Shown here: positions 19,104 through 29,710 of the stretch, in pieces | How the letters are laid out: each line of letters begins with the position of its first letter | Position numbering within the stretch: position 1 is the stretch's first letter | From: Girardinichthys multiradiatus | Lineage: Eukaryota > Chordata > Actinopteri > Cyprinodontiformes > Goodeidae | Assembly: GCF_021462225.1 (NCBI RefSeq) | Contig: NC_061810.1 | Span: 51,959,886 to 52,023,885, forward strand | Length of the DNA stretch: 64,000 bases | Direction of reading: 5' to 3' | The notes under the pieces: model-generated | Told to the model about the DNA's origin: nothing | Databases searched by the model: none | Seen by the model: the letters and a program-made list of their open reading frames with translations, nothing else | Made by a program: the position numbers and the translations under genes

Positions 19104-21458
19104 GAACATCTAATGCCGTCTTCAGCATCCCCACCCCACCCCAACCCACACCCGGAAAACCAAACAAAAAAAGACTACATAAAATAAGATGGATATGAAA
19201 GATTTTTAGCTTAACTGTAAATAACAAAAGATCAATTGATGAGGAAAAGTCTAGAAGAAACGTCCATTGCATCAGAAGTTGCTGCTACATAAGGAGGCAC
19301 TAAATGTGTGAATGTGATAAAAGGATTTTAGAAATGAATGTAATCATTCTATATAAACTGTAGACAGGGACAATTACTTTCAAACAGCATTACCTGGGGA
19401 TATATTTAGTTTTTACAATGAGACCCAGAAGATGACACAGTATGCCAAATCAATCATGGTGTCCAGACCAGAGTACAGACTTAGGAAAAAGGTCACACAG
19501 ACCTTAACAGAGTAATGGAGTTAACAGTGAAACTGCTCCATCGCTGATCCTCCCTTATCTCCTTGTTGGCTGCAGTAGCTCCTGCACTCTGATCCTTCAC
19601 TGCTTTATAGGCTGAAGGCTTTTTACATGTATTTTATTTTATTTATTAAGCCACTGAACTCTGACTGATGAACCATTCAGGCCTAAACTCAAGGCATGAA
19701 TAATCGTAGCACAGACACATAACAGACGTCTTTACGAACAACCAAAAAACATTCTAATTCTTAAACAAAGTCTGCACAGTATTCTGACATGGTCAGGTAC
19801 AAGGACTCGATGTAGAGTAAAAAATCTTCCAAAGTAAAAACAGAAAATGTCAGAAAGCCTGAAGAACTACGGATCCAGATCGTTTTATAAAATTAATGTC
19901 TGGCTGCTAGGTATGAAAAGTTTAAAGTGATAGAAAATGGTTTAAAACGTTTACCCAGTAATGCACATCAGGAAGGATACTGTGTAACACTATGCTGTGC
20001 AAACCAATTTTCATGAAACATTAATCATTGAGAATCTCATTTCACAAACCTTCCCTGCAACCTAAGGTGCAACGAATGCATTTAAATTATTCCAGTGATT
20101 TCGTACTCGTCGTCTTCCGCTTCATCCAGGACCTAGAAATATTTGCCTCATGATCCCTCACGGTTCTTGGTGCTTTTGAGCTCAAGGCTAAAAGCAGAGG
20201 GGCTCATCAGAGAGTGATGTAGGCCTATAAAGAATCTGCTGCCAGCAACATATTGGTTTGTAACAGTTGCAGTGAGATCTGTTTCAGAGAAGCACAATAG
20301 ATTCAATCAGATGAGAGAGCTAAACAGGCTGCTGTGTTAGGCTATAATAGCGGGGTGTTTGGGTTGGTCCCTGCAGAGTGCTGCTAAGCTCGACTGCAGA
20401 GGGTTTTATCTCAAATCTGTCATATCTGAAAATGCAACATGACCGGGCACTCTGAAATGTGAGCACAAAGCTGCATGTTCCATTAAATGTCAATACATTA
20501 ATTAGCAGACACAAGGTATTCAGAAATATGTAGATCACCAATCCGTGTAGATGAACCATAGATGAGACAAAGGTTAACAAAGCAGAGGTTAGAGTTTTTT
20601 CTAACTGAATTTGACTGACTCAGACTTTGTTTGGGTCAAAAAGAAATAAAAGCTGTGAAATATCTGTTGGGTTACTGTGTCGATCAAAGAGATGATTTGG
20701 ATGGTTCAGACATTTGGAGAACACGGAGAACCCTACAGCAGGCCATTGTATCACTTGAAAAGAGCCAAGGTTTAATTTGATCACAGAGGTCATGAATGAT
20801 CTCTATACATTAAATTAATGTGTTCACACAAAGTTTGATTCCAAAGGTATCAATAGATAATTTCATTGTTCCAAACATACATATTATTGGACGTGGAAAC
20901 CAGATAAACCAGTAAAACATGGTAGTTCCACCCAGGGGGTTCACAAATCATACCACATGAAACACATGCAGGAGCAAACCCACCCATCAAGACCAGCAGA
21001 GTTTTTTAATCTGGTTGCAGTCGTTCACTCTTCAGCCACACACACAAAAGATGTAGTAGTGAGCCAAGGGATAAAGTCAGGAAGAGGATGCAAAGCCAGA
21101 AATGTGACTTCCGTGCAATCTAAACTTTAAGATAACTAAGAAAAGTGAAGCCTTCCTGTTGAATAAAATGTAAAACCATGTAAAAAAAAATTAAATCAGC
21201 AACCAAAACAAGACTGCTCCAATACAAAGATTAGGGAACTGTGAATGAATCAGCCAAGGTGTCTGTCTCTGACCTTTGCCTGTTATAACTAAGACAAATG
21301 CAGTACCTTCAGTAGGTGGTTTGTCCAAACAAATCGTGCCATAAAGCCTTTTTCCAAGTTTTTCCCCATCACCAGGCACTTACCATGTAGCTTCTACAGG
21401 ATCTAGCTCCAGGGTGAAACATCAGTCTGGTTAAGAATGTGCACTGAAGAATCATTCA
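19104..21458. other. Unassigned stretch, 2.3 kb
   Basis: No gene is supported. The only recognisable item is a short inverted RTE-like LINE tail near 20.1 kb. Confidence 0.5.
20096..20134 (-). repeat. RTE-like LINE tail fragment
   Basis: The inverted sequence matches the tail at 11596-11634 (GAAGCGGAAGACGACGAGTA). It is about 39 bases long and has no coding part. Confidence 0.6.
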
Positions 21459-23205
21459 TCACATCTGACCGTGGCGTGAGGATTTGGTCCGGATGGACCG
21501 CAGCCTCCTGCCAGAGGGGAGAGTCTCAAAGAGTCTGTGACCGGGGTGGGAGGGATCAGCCAGAATCTTCCCTGCCCGCTTCAGGGTCCTGGAGGTGTAC
21601 AGTTCCTGGAGCGACAGTAGACTGCAGCCAATCACCTTCTCAGCAGACCGAATGACCCGCTGCAGCCTGCCCTTATCCTTGGCTGTAGCAGCGGCGTACC
21701 AGATGGTGATGGAGGAGGTGAGGATGGACTCAATGATGGCTGTGTAGAAGTGCACCATCATAGTCTTTGGCAGGTTGAATTTCTTCAGCTGCCGCAGGAA
21801 GAACATCCTCTGCTGGGCTTTCTTGATGAGGGAGCTGATGTTTGGCTCCCACTTGAGATCCTGGGAGATGATGGTTCCCAGGAAGCGGAAAGATTCCACA
21901 GTGTCAATTGTGGAGTCACAGAGGGTGATGGGGGCAGGTGGGGCTGGGTTCTGCCTGAAGTCCACAACCATCTCCACTGTCTTTAGAGCGTTGAGCTCAA
22001 GGTTGTTCTGGCTGCACCAGTCCAACAGATGGTCCACCTCCCATCTGTACGCAGACTCGTCACCATCAGAGATGAGTCCGATCAGGGTGGTGTCGTCCGC
22101 AAACTTCAGAAGCTTGACAGACTGGTGACTGGAGGTGCAGCTGTTGGTGTACAGGGAGAAGAGCAGAGGAGAGAGAACACAGCCTTGGGGGGAACCGGTG
22201 CTGATGGTCAGGGAGTCAGAGACGTGCTTCCCCAGCCTCACGCGCTGCTTCCTGTCAGACAGGAAGTCAGTGATCGACCTGCAGGTGGAGTCGGGCACAC
22301 TCAGCTGGGAGAGCTTCTCCTGGAGCAGAGCTGGGACGATGGTGTTGAAGGCAGAGCTGAAATCCACAAACAGGATCCTGGCATAGGTTCATGTGGAGTC
22401 CAGGTGCCGGAGGATGAAGTGAAGGGCTAGGTTGACTGCATCATCTACAGACCTGTTGGCTCTGTAGGCAAACTGCAGGGGGTCCAGGAGGGGGTCGGTG
22501 ATGTCTTTTAGGTGTGAGAGCACAAGGTGCTCAAAGGACTTCATCACCACAGAGGTCAGGGCGACGGGTCTGAAGTCATTAAGCCCTGTGGTCCTTGGCT
22601 TCTTGGGAACAGGGACGATGGTGGAGGACTTGAAGCAGGCTGGCACATGACATGTCTCCAGTGAGGTGTTAAAAATGTCTGTGAAGACTGGAGACAGCTG
22701 ATCAGCACAGTGCTTCAGGCTGGCTGGTGAGACAGAATCCGGACCAGCAGCTTTCCGGGAGTTCTGTCTCCTGAAGAGTTTGTTGACGTCCCTCTCCTGG
22801 ATGGAAAGAGCCGTCCCCGGCGTGGGTAGGGGGCTGGTGGGGGGGAACTTCACGGTGGGGGTTGGAGGTGCCAAGGCCCCTCTTGAGTTTGAGGAGGTGG
22901 TGGATTGTGGCTGCAGGTGTTGGGCGGTGTCGTGGGGGATGGTTGCAGGACTGTCCCTTTGTCTTTCAAAGCGGCAGTAGAACTCGTTCAGGTCGTTGGC
23001 GAGGCGTCGGTCGTTGATGGAGTGGGGGGCTTTCGGCTTGTAGTTGGTGATTTGCTTGAGCCCTTTCCAGACAGACGCAGAGTCGTTGGCTGAGAACTGG
23101 TTTTCGAGCTTCTCAGAGTACAGTCGTTTGGCCTCTTTCACAGCCTTGCCAAACTTGTACTTCATCTCTCTGTATATGTCTTTGTCCCCACTCCTGATAA
23201 ATACC
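21459..23205 (-). pseudogene. Rex1/CR1-like LINE reverse transcriptase, one internal stop
   Basis: A single minus-strand frame from about 23205 to 21459 encodes LINE ORF2 from just before the reverse-transcriptase fingers to the C-terminus. Motifs in order: RKAAGPDSVSPASLKHCADQ (fingers), VPVPKKP...LNDFRPVALTSVVMK, QFAYRANRSVDDAV, VDFSSAFNTI (motif A, catalytic Asp), TGSPQGCVLSPLLFSLYTN (motif B), KFADDTTLIG (motif C), and FLGTIISQDLKW. The only break in the readable part is a TGA at 22391-22389, just upstream of motif A. The end is altered after TKSSRHGQM. The N-terminal APE endonuclease is absent, so the copy is 5'-truncated and cannot transpose on its own. Confidence 0.85.
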
Positions 23206-25036
23206 TGTTAAGTGGATGTTTGTGTGAATTTGTCAACAGGAGGTATAAAGCTGTTAAAATTGTGAGAGTGGTAGAAAGCTTGCAACACTCAACACCTAAG
23301 AGCAGCAAAGGGCAGCTCGTCATGACTTCTTACGGCTAAAGCAGTTCCAGTGAGAGAGACACAAGGCACCACCTCAGGGCAGCCATACGTCTGATACGAA
23401 GGTGGGTCGTCAGTGAAGCACAGGAGCCAGAGGCCCTAGGACAAGGAGGCTCAGGAAGAGATGTAGGGCACCAAACCCCCTGACCCAGCAACCCAGCAGT
23501 AAGACCACCCAGCAACAAGTGGGAGAGATCCCCCAAAACTCCCAACCCAGCGGACAGGCACCAACCACTGGCAGCCGCCGGAACTTAAAAGGATGAAGGG
23601 AGGGAGGACCATTCTGCCTGATGAACTAGCCCCAGGGTGGTCAAGAAGGAGCTATTCCCACCAGAGCCCAGCTTAGTTCCTGTGGCCCACAATCAGTCCA
23701 ACACATCCCCAACAGCCAATAGTTGTCTACCAGGAACCCACCACTCCGGGAAATGGCCCCCACACATACAACACCACACCAAGGGGAAAATACACGCTTT
23801 TACCTCAATGTACAGCTGCATTACTTCACAGCCATACAACAAACTACAGATCACAGCCTTTTTGTGTAATAGAACGCATGTTTTTATTTGGGATATCTGG
23901 ATCGCTTTCTATAGGTATAAATGGAATAAAATACCTGTTGTAAAATGATCACAAACCTAGGCAATGGTAGGGTCTAGAATAGCCCAACCCAACACAAACA
24001 ATGCCACAGAATAAAACAGAAATAATGACTGCAGGTTCATGCCTTTATTTCAATCCAAAGGTTTTATAAATATGTTGATGCCAGACGCAGAAGTTAGCTG
24101 GCAGTTAATGAAAAACCCGTTAAGATATTTTTAGAGATCATTAAATACTATAAATCTGACACATTGAGATATGATGGTAAAATTTAGAATTTAGCCTCGA
24201 ACAGCTCTGTCCAATCACCAGAGTCGTTCTCCAGAGAATGGGAACAAAACAAGAACTTCATTTTTGCTTTTTAGCTTTGTGGGGACCTATATTGGTAACT
24301 TAGCCCTACACGTGTCCTCTCACTTTAACGTGACCAAGCCCCCTTTGACTTTGTCTCAGATGTAAGGATGTTAAATGAAGGCTAGAGCTCCAACCCTGAA
24401 AACTGCGCGGTTACATTGAGAACATGGAGCAAAGACGTGAGAGGCTGCAGCTTTGAGCTTGTCTCTGTAATCATCCTGCGGGTAAGTAACTGAAAGATCA
24501 ACAGTAATACGTTTTAATTAACATGCTCAAATATTCTTTCAGCTAATGTGCTTAAACAAAATCTGGATTTTGTAAATAAGAAACATCATGGGGGCTAAAA
24601 GTGACCTCTGTTATAAACACGTTTTTAATGAATGACTTTTCAGAATTTCAGTTTTCTTTGCTGATAAAATGATAAACAGTTATTGAGAGCAGCTGTTTGG
24701 GGAAATCAGACATTAGGGTTAGGGACAGTTTAAATGAGCAAAGACAAAAGCACAGAAAAAAGCTATTCTAGGCAATGAGATAATCCATGTGCTAATTTGT
24801 TTATGACATCATGACCTATATATACATTTTTAACTGCACTTCGGACAAAATACGATAAACTGGTTATATGATGAACTGTGAAAATGAATAAGTTTTTACC
24901 TAGCTGGACTGAATTTGGATCTTGCTCTTATTAAGGATGAACTGGTAGACTGACACAACACAGCTGAAAATAACGTGTCAATAGTTTGACAAGTTGAAAA
25001 TTTCGACGACCCGTCTGGCTACAGGAGAACCCTAAT
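23206..25036. other. Unassigned stretch, first part C-rich
   Basis: 23330-23800 is rich in CCCA/CCAG on the plus strand and could be the antisense of a G-rich LINE region like that at 52-53 kb. I found no aligned block to prove it. 24716-24731 holds TTAGGGTTAGGG. No gene is supported. Confidence 0.4.
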
Positions 25037-26357
25037 ATGGTGGAAGCCCTCTGTGAAGATATCAGGTGTGTGGACAGACACGTCTTGTTAAAAGACAGAA
25101 CAAGGGTGCCACTTTATGAGAACAATGCCACTGATGAGGCACTTTGCTATCAGGTTCCTCTTCCAGTCAGGCTTCCTGCTCACCACAGGACAGTGACTGC
25201 TCTTGTCAAGGTGTTCAATGACATCCGTATAAATGCAGACTGTGGAAGAACCACGGTGCTGGTATTATTGGACCTTAGTGCAGCATTCAACACTGTTGAT
25301 CACTCCATTTTATTAGAGCACCTGGAAAATTGGGTCAGCCTTTCTGGTACATCACTCAACTGGTTTAAATCCTACTTGAAGGGTAACTTTACATCAGTGA
25401 CCACAAAAATCACATGTGGCGTTCCCCAAGGGTCCATCTTAGGGCCCCTCCTATTCAATATCTACATGCTCCCCCTAACTCAGATTTTAATAAACAACAA
25501 TGTAAGTTATCATAACTATGCAGACGACACACAGCTATACGTTATGATGTCACCAGGTGACCATGAACCCATTCAAGCGCTGGGTAAATGCTTAGAAGAA
25601 ATCAATGCATGGATGGGCCAAAATTTTCTTCAACTGAATCAAAACAAAACTGAAGTAATAATCTTTGGACCAAAGGAAGAGCGTTTAAAAGTTAGCACAC
25701 AGCTTCAGTTAATACAGCTAGAAACCACCAGTCAGGCTGGAAACCTGGGTGTATTGATGGACTCAGACCTGAACCTTCAGAGGAACATAAAGACAGTAAC
25801 AAGGTCATCCTTCTATCATCTAAAGAACATCTCCAGGATTAAAGGACTAATGTCTCAGCAGGACCTTGAAAAACTAATTAATGCGTTCATCTTTAGTAGA
25901 ATTGATTACTGCAACGGTGTCTTCACAGGTCTGCCTAAAAAGTGGATCAATCAGCTGCAGTTGATCCAGAACGCTGCTGCCCGCGTCCTCACTAGAACTA
26001 AGAAAGTGGAGCACATCAGCCCGGTTCTAAAGTCCCTACACTGGTTCCCTGTAGCTCAGAGAATAGACTTTAAAATACTTCTGTTAGTCTGTAAATCACT
26101 GAATGGCTTAGCACCAAAATACATTACAGACTTGTTGTCAGTGGATCAACCATCCGGACCTCTCAGGTCTTCTGGCTCAAATCTACTCTGCAGAACCAGA
26201 ACCAGAACCAAACATGGAGAAGCAGCTTTTAGTTCTTATGCTCCACTAATCTGGAAATAAACTCCCAGAAAACTGTAAAAGTGTTGAAACCCTAAATTGC
26301 TTTAAATCAAGATTAAAAACGTATTTGTTTAGAGCGGCCTTTGACTGGGCCATCTAA
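25037..26357 (+). pseudogene. L2-like LINE reverse transcriptase, 1-base frameshift near the end
   Basis: One open frame (25037-26260) covers the reverse transcriptase from the palm onward: LVLLDLSAAFNTVDHSILLE (motif A), CGVPQGSILGPLLFNIYMLP (motif B), NYADDTQLYV (motif C), then LEEINAWMGQNFLQLNQNKT, AARVLTRTKK and YAPLIW. An extra A at about 26254-26258 makes a premature stop. In the shifted frame the normal ending (NKLPENCKS, then FKSRLKTYLFR) continues to a TAA at 26355-26357. The first ~50 codons are degraded. The endonuclease and fingers are missing, so the copy is 5'-truncated. The minus-strand fragment at 43.4-43.9 kb belongs to the same family. Confidence 0.85.
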
Positions 26358-26600
26358 ACATTATTAGTTACGTTTTCAGTCTAACTGTCCTTTCATTTAA
26401 TTATCAATCATTTTATCATAAATGTTTTATTTAATTTATTTTTTATTATCATCTTTTTAATTATTCATTTTTTATTCTCTAATTACCTTTATGCCACTGT
26501 AAAGTACTTTACCTATTATGTGTCTTTTTCTATTTTTTCATGTACAGCACTTTGAACTGTCTTGCTACTGCAAGGAGGAGTAATTAGACAAAGCTGGAGG
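26358..26600 (+). mobile_element. 3' untranslated tail of the L2-like LINE
   Basis: AT-rich region ending in GTACAGCACTTTGAACTGTC and TTGCTACTGCAAGGAG. The inverted equivalent lies at 43168-43430 beside the second copy. The exact end is uncertain. Confidence 0.6.
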
Positions 26601-26981
26601 TGAGTCTTCCATATTGAATTTCCGTTTAAAATCCTTTTCTTTTGGTCTTAAAATTACTGAAATGTTAAATAGATTTAAGAAAAAACAAAAACAAATGTGG
26701 CACACAGCTAAAAAAAGTAAGCGGTATCAGTTGTGTTGTTTATCATTACTGATGCAAACATCCAGAATATTTTTGTTATTTTAACAATCCGGCTTTACTT
26801 TATTGGTGTTTGTTTATTGGTGTTTCTTCGCTTTTGCTTTCCATTAGGAGGGTTAAATCTAAAATACATATTTAAGTGATAGCTCACCAATATGGCCAGA
26901 AATGTAATTATCAGTCTTCTAGTTGTTAAAGATTTTAGAAGACCATCTTCAGAGGTAATGACACAAACAGAGATGTGCCTT
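26601..26981. other. Unassigned stretch
   Basis: No gene or element is recognised. Confidence 0.4.
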
Positions 26982-27358
26982 TGTCAGCCTTAGTCCTTCT
27001 CTAAAGTGGAAATACGTCAACAGAAATTGAGGCTAAAAGTATCCTGGTCCATTTTCAATTCAAATCAGTTCCATCTTGAACCGAGAGGAAATATTCTGTG
27101 TGTGGTTTACAATTCGGGGAACAGGATTAAAAACCTCTGCAGTCACTACTGGTTCATCTGCTCAATACTGCCTATTCCTCTGCCCTCCATGATCTTCCCT
27201 CCATGTTCCTGGTTTGTTTTTAGTTTCATGATCTTCAGTTCAAGTTTTCACATTTTTGGACCTAGGACTTTGTTTTTTTTTTTGTGGAGTTGCTTTGTGT
27301 ATTATTAAACATCTTCTCTGCATTTGGGTCCCCCAGAACCAACACCCCTTTTGTGACA
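26982..27358 (+). mobile_element. Possible LTR, 3' end only
   Basis: The block ends GCATTTGGGTCCCCCAGAAC followed by TTTTGTGACA. An ATTATTAAAC poly(A)-like region precedes this end, an arrangement typical of Gypsy LTR ends in fish. TGTCA at 26982 could be the start, but the flanks (GCCTT and ATTTG) do not match, so the 5' edge may be lost. Confidence 0.35.
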
Positions 27359-27672
27359 ATTTGTGTCTGTATCCTGTGATAAAATCAAAGAATAAAGCCA
27401 TCACACAGACTCCGACCAACAACATGTAAACCCCAACAGGACCTGATGCTTTAACTGTGGACACGTCACTTCTAGTTTCTCCCCTCACGGACGACGATTG
27501 TGTTCAGAAACAATAACATTTAAGCTCAGCAGAAGGTTTTTTATGTAAAACCACAAATCTTTCTTATTTCCTCATCGGGTAGATGGATCAGAACAGATCA
27601 AGCATACACTCAAACCACAGCTTATTATAGTAAAATGTATTGTTCTAAAAAGCTAAAACCTCTAAAAGATTA

Positions 27673-29282
27673 CAGGTCCTTCTCAAAATATTAGCATATT
27701 GTGATAAAGTTCATTATTTTCCATAATGTAATGATGAAAATTTAACATTCATATATTTTAGATTCATTGCACACTAACTGAAATATTTCAGGTCTTTTAT
27801 TGTCTTAATACGGATGATTTTGGCATACAGCTCATGAAAACCCAAAATTCCTATCTCACAAAATTAGCATATTTCATCCGACCAATAAAAGAAAAGTGTT
27901 TTTAATACAAAAAACGTCAACCTTCAAATAATCATGTACAGTTATGCACTCAATACTTGGTCGGGAATCCTTTTGCAGAAATGACTGCTTCAATGCGGCG
28001 TGGCATGGAGGCAATCAGCCTGTGGCACTGCTGAGGTCTTATGGAGGCCCAGGATGCTTCGATAGCGGCCTTTAGCTCATCCAGAGTGTTGGGTCTTGAG
28101 TCTCTCAACGTTCTCTTCACAATATCCCACAGATTCTCTATGGGGTTCAGGTCAGGAGAGTTGGCAGGCCAATTGAGCACAGTGATACCATGGTCAGTAA
28201 ACCATTTACCAGTGGTTTTGGCACTGTGAGCAGGTGGCAGGTCGTGCTGAAAAATGAAATCTTCATCTCCATAAAGCTTTTCAGCAGATGGAAGCATGAA
28301 GTGCTCCAAAATCTCCTGATAGCTAGCTGCATTGACCCTGCCCTTGATAAAACACAATGGACCAACACCAGCAGCTGACATGGCACCCCAGACCATCACT
28401 GACTGTGGGTACTTGACACTGGACTTCTGGCATTTTGGCATTTCCTTCTCCCCAGTCTTCCTCCAGACTCTGGCACCTTGATTTCCGAATGACATGCAGA
28501 ATTTGCTTTCATCCGAAAAAAGTACTTTGGACCACTGAGCAACAGTCCAGTGCTGCTTCTCTGTAGCCCAGGTCAGGCGCTTCTGCCGCTGTTTCTGGTT
28601 CAAAAGTGGCTTGACCTGGGGAATGCGGCACCTGTAGCCCATTTCCTGCACACGCCTGTACACGGTGGCTCTGGATGTTTCTACTCCAGACTCAGTCCAC
28701 TGCTTCCACAGGTCCTCCAAGGTCTGGAATCGGCCCTTCTCCACAATCTTCCTCAGGGTCCGGTCACCTCTTCTCATTGTGCAGCGTTTTCTGCCACACT
28801 TTTTCCTTCCCACAGACTTCCCACTGAGGTGCCTTGATACAGCACTCTGGGAACAGCCTATTCGTTCAGAAATGTCTTTCTGTGTCTTACCCTCTTGCTT
28901 GAGGGTGTCAATAGTGGCCTTCTGGACAGCAGTCAGGTCGGCAGTCTTACCCATGATTGGGGTTTTGAGTGATGAACCAGGCTGGGAGTTTTAAAGGCCT
29001 CAGGAATCTTTTGCAGGTGTTTAGAGTTAACTCGTTGATTCAGATGATTATGTTCATAGCTCGTTTAGAGACCCTTTTAATGATATGCTAATTTTGTGAG
29101 ATAGGAATTTTGGGTTTTCATGAGCTGTATGCCAAAATCATCCGTATTAAGACAATAAAAGACCTGAAATATTTCAGTTAGTGTGCAATGAATCTAAAAT
29201 ATATGAATATTAAATTTTCATCATGACATTATGGAAAATAATGAACTTTATCACAATATGCTAATATTTTGAGAAGGACCTG
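27673..29282 (-). mobile_element. Complete Tc1-like transposon, copy A (1,610 bp)
   Basis: The ends are CAGGTCCTTCTCAAAATATT and its complement, and TA dinucleotides flank the element at 27671-27672 and 29283-29284. Terminal inverted repeats are 200 bp long (27673-27872 and 29083-29282). The single gene, on the minus strand, is open throughout. The element has the same length as copy B at 56170-57779, which lies in the opposite orientation. The family is common in fishes. I cannot give its exact published name. Confidence 0.93.
27950..28954 (-). CDS. Tc1-like DD34E transposase, copy A (334 aa)
   Basis: Cuts the transposon out of DNA and inserts it at TA sites, acting in the nucleus. The first ~45 residues form a helix-turn-helix (TQKDISERIGCSQSAVSRHL). 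A basic GRKKCGRKR stretch follows at residues 49-57 (AT-hook or nuclear-signal-like), then a second helix-turn-helix region to about residue 110. The catalytic triad is present: Asp148 (LFSDESKF), Asp238 (FQHDLPPAHS) and Glu273 (NPIENLW), with 34 residues between the last two. Length is normal for Tc1 transposases and there is no stop or frameshift. It differs from copy B at about 16 of 334 residues, including CMSFGNQ versus YMSFRNQ and HDLPP versus HDLAP. Pro at that position beside the catalytic Asp could reduce activity. Expression is unknown. Confidence 0.93.
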   Translation of the reverse strand: MGKTADLTAVQKATIDTLKQEGKTQKDISERIGCSQSAVSRHLSGKSVGRKKCGRKRCTMRRGDRTLRKIVEKGRFQTLEDLWKQWTESGVETSRATVYRRVQEMGYRCRIPQVKPLLNQKQRQKRLTWATEKQHWTVAQWSKVLFSDESKFCMSFGNQGARVWRKTGEKEMPKCQKSSVKYPQSVMVWGAMSAAGVGPLCFIKGRVNAASYQEILEHFMLPSAEKLYGDEDFIFQHDLPPAHSAKTTGKWFTDHGITVLNWPANSPDLNPIENLWDIVKRTLRDSRPNTLDELKAAIEASWASIRPQQCHRLIASMPRRIEAVISAKGFPTKY

Positions 29283-29285
29283 TAT

Positions 29286-29583
29286 AATCAACAGTGCATA
29301 TCGCCTGGTGGGACTCAGGCTTCTAAGATTTCCACTCTGGTGTTATGTAGAGACATTTTTTCCACTCTGTATTATTTAAAGCAGGATTGACTTGGTGGAA
29401 ACTGACTGTAGATTGTATTACTGCTTTATTTTAGATTTTATTAATGTAAATGCAAATGTTTTTCTTCAGGCGTGATCTTTTAAAGACACTTGAAGCAATG
29501 TGTAACTTAAATAAAAAAACTAGAAGAATTAGATTGCGGGGAATTTTTCTTTTCATTCCCAACCATTGTTTATACCCACGTAT
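29286..29583. other. Unassigned stretch
   Basis: Nothing is recognised between the Tc1 element and the LINE tail. Confidence 0.4.
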
Positions 29584-29710
29584 TCAATTCAGTTCACTTT
29601 TATTTATCTAGCACTCATTCTCAAAACATGTCGTCTCAAGGTACTTTACAAAGTCAATTTAATCCAATCATATAGATTCAGGAAAAAACCTCCAGCAGAT
29701 TAACAGTCTG
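29584..29710 (-). mobile_element. LINE 3' tail fragment
   Basis: TTCAGTTCACTTTTATTTAT followed by ACATGTCGTCTCAAGG matches the inverted tail of the LINE family at 1-1184. It is more diverged than the other copies and the inner edge is vague. Confidence 0.65.

Noticed and set aside
28550..28994. Plus-strand frames of 95 and 109 codons (also 56458-56902 minus)
   Set aside because: Antisense shadows of the Tc1 transposase. They appear in both copies only because the transposase is conserved.
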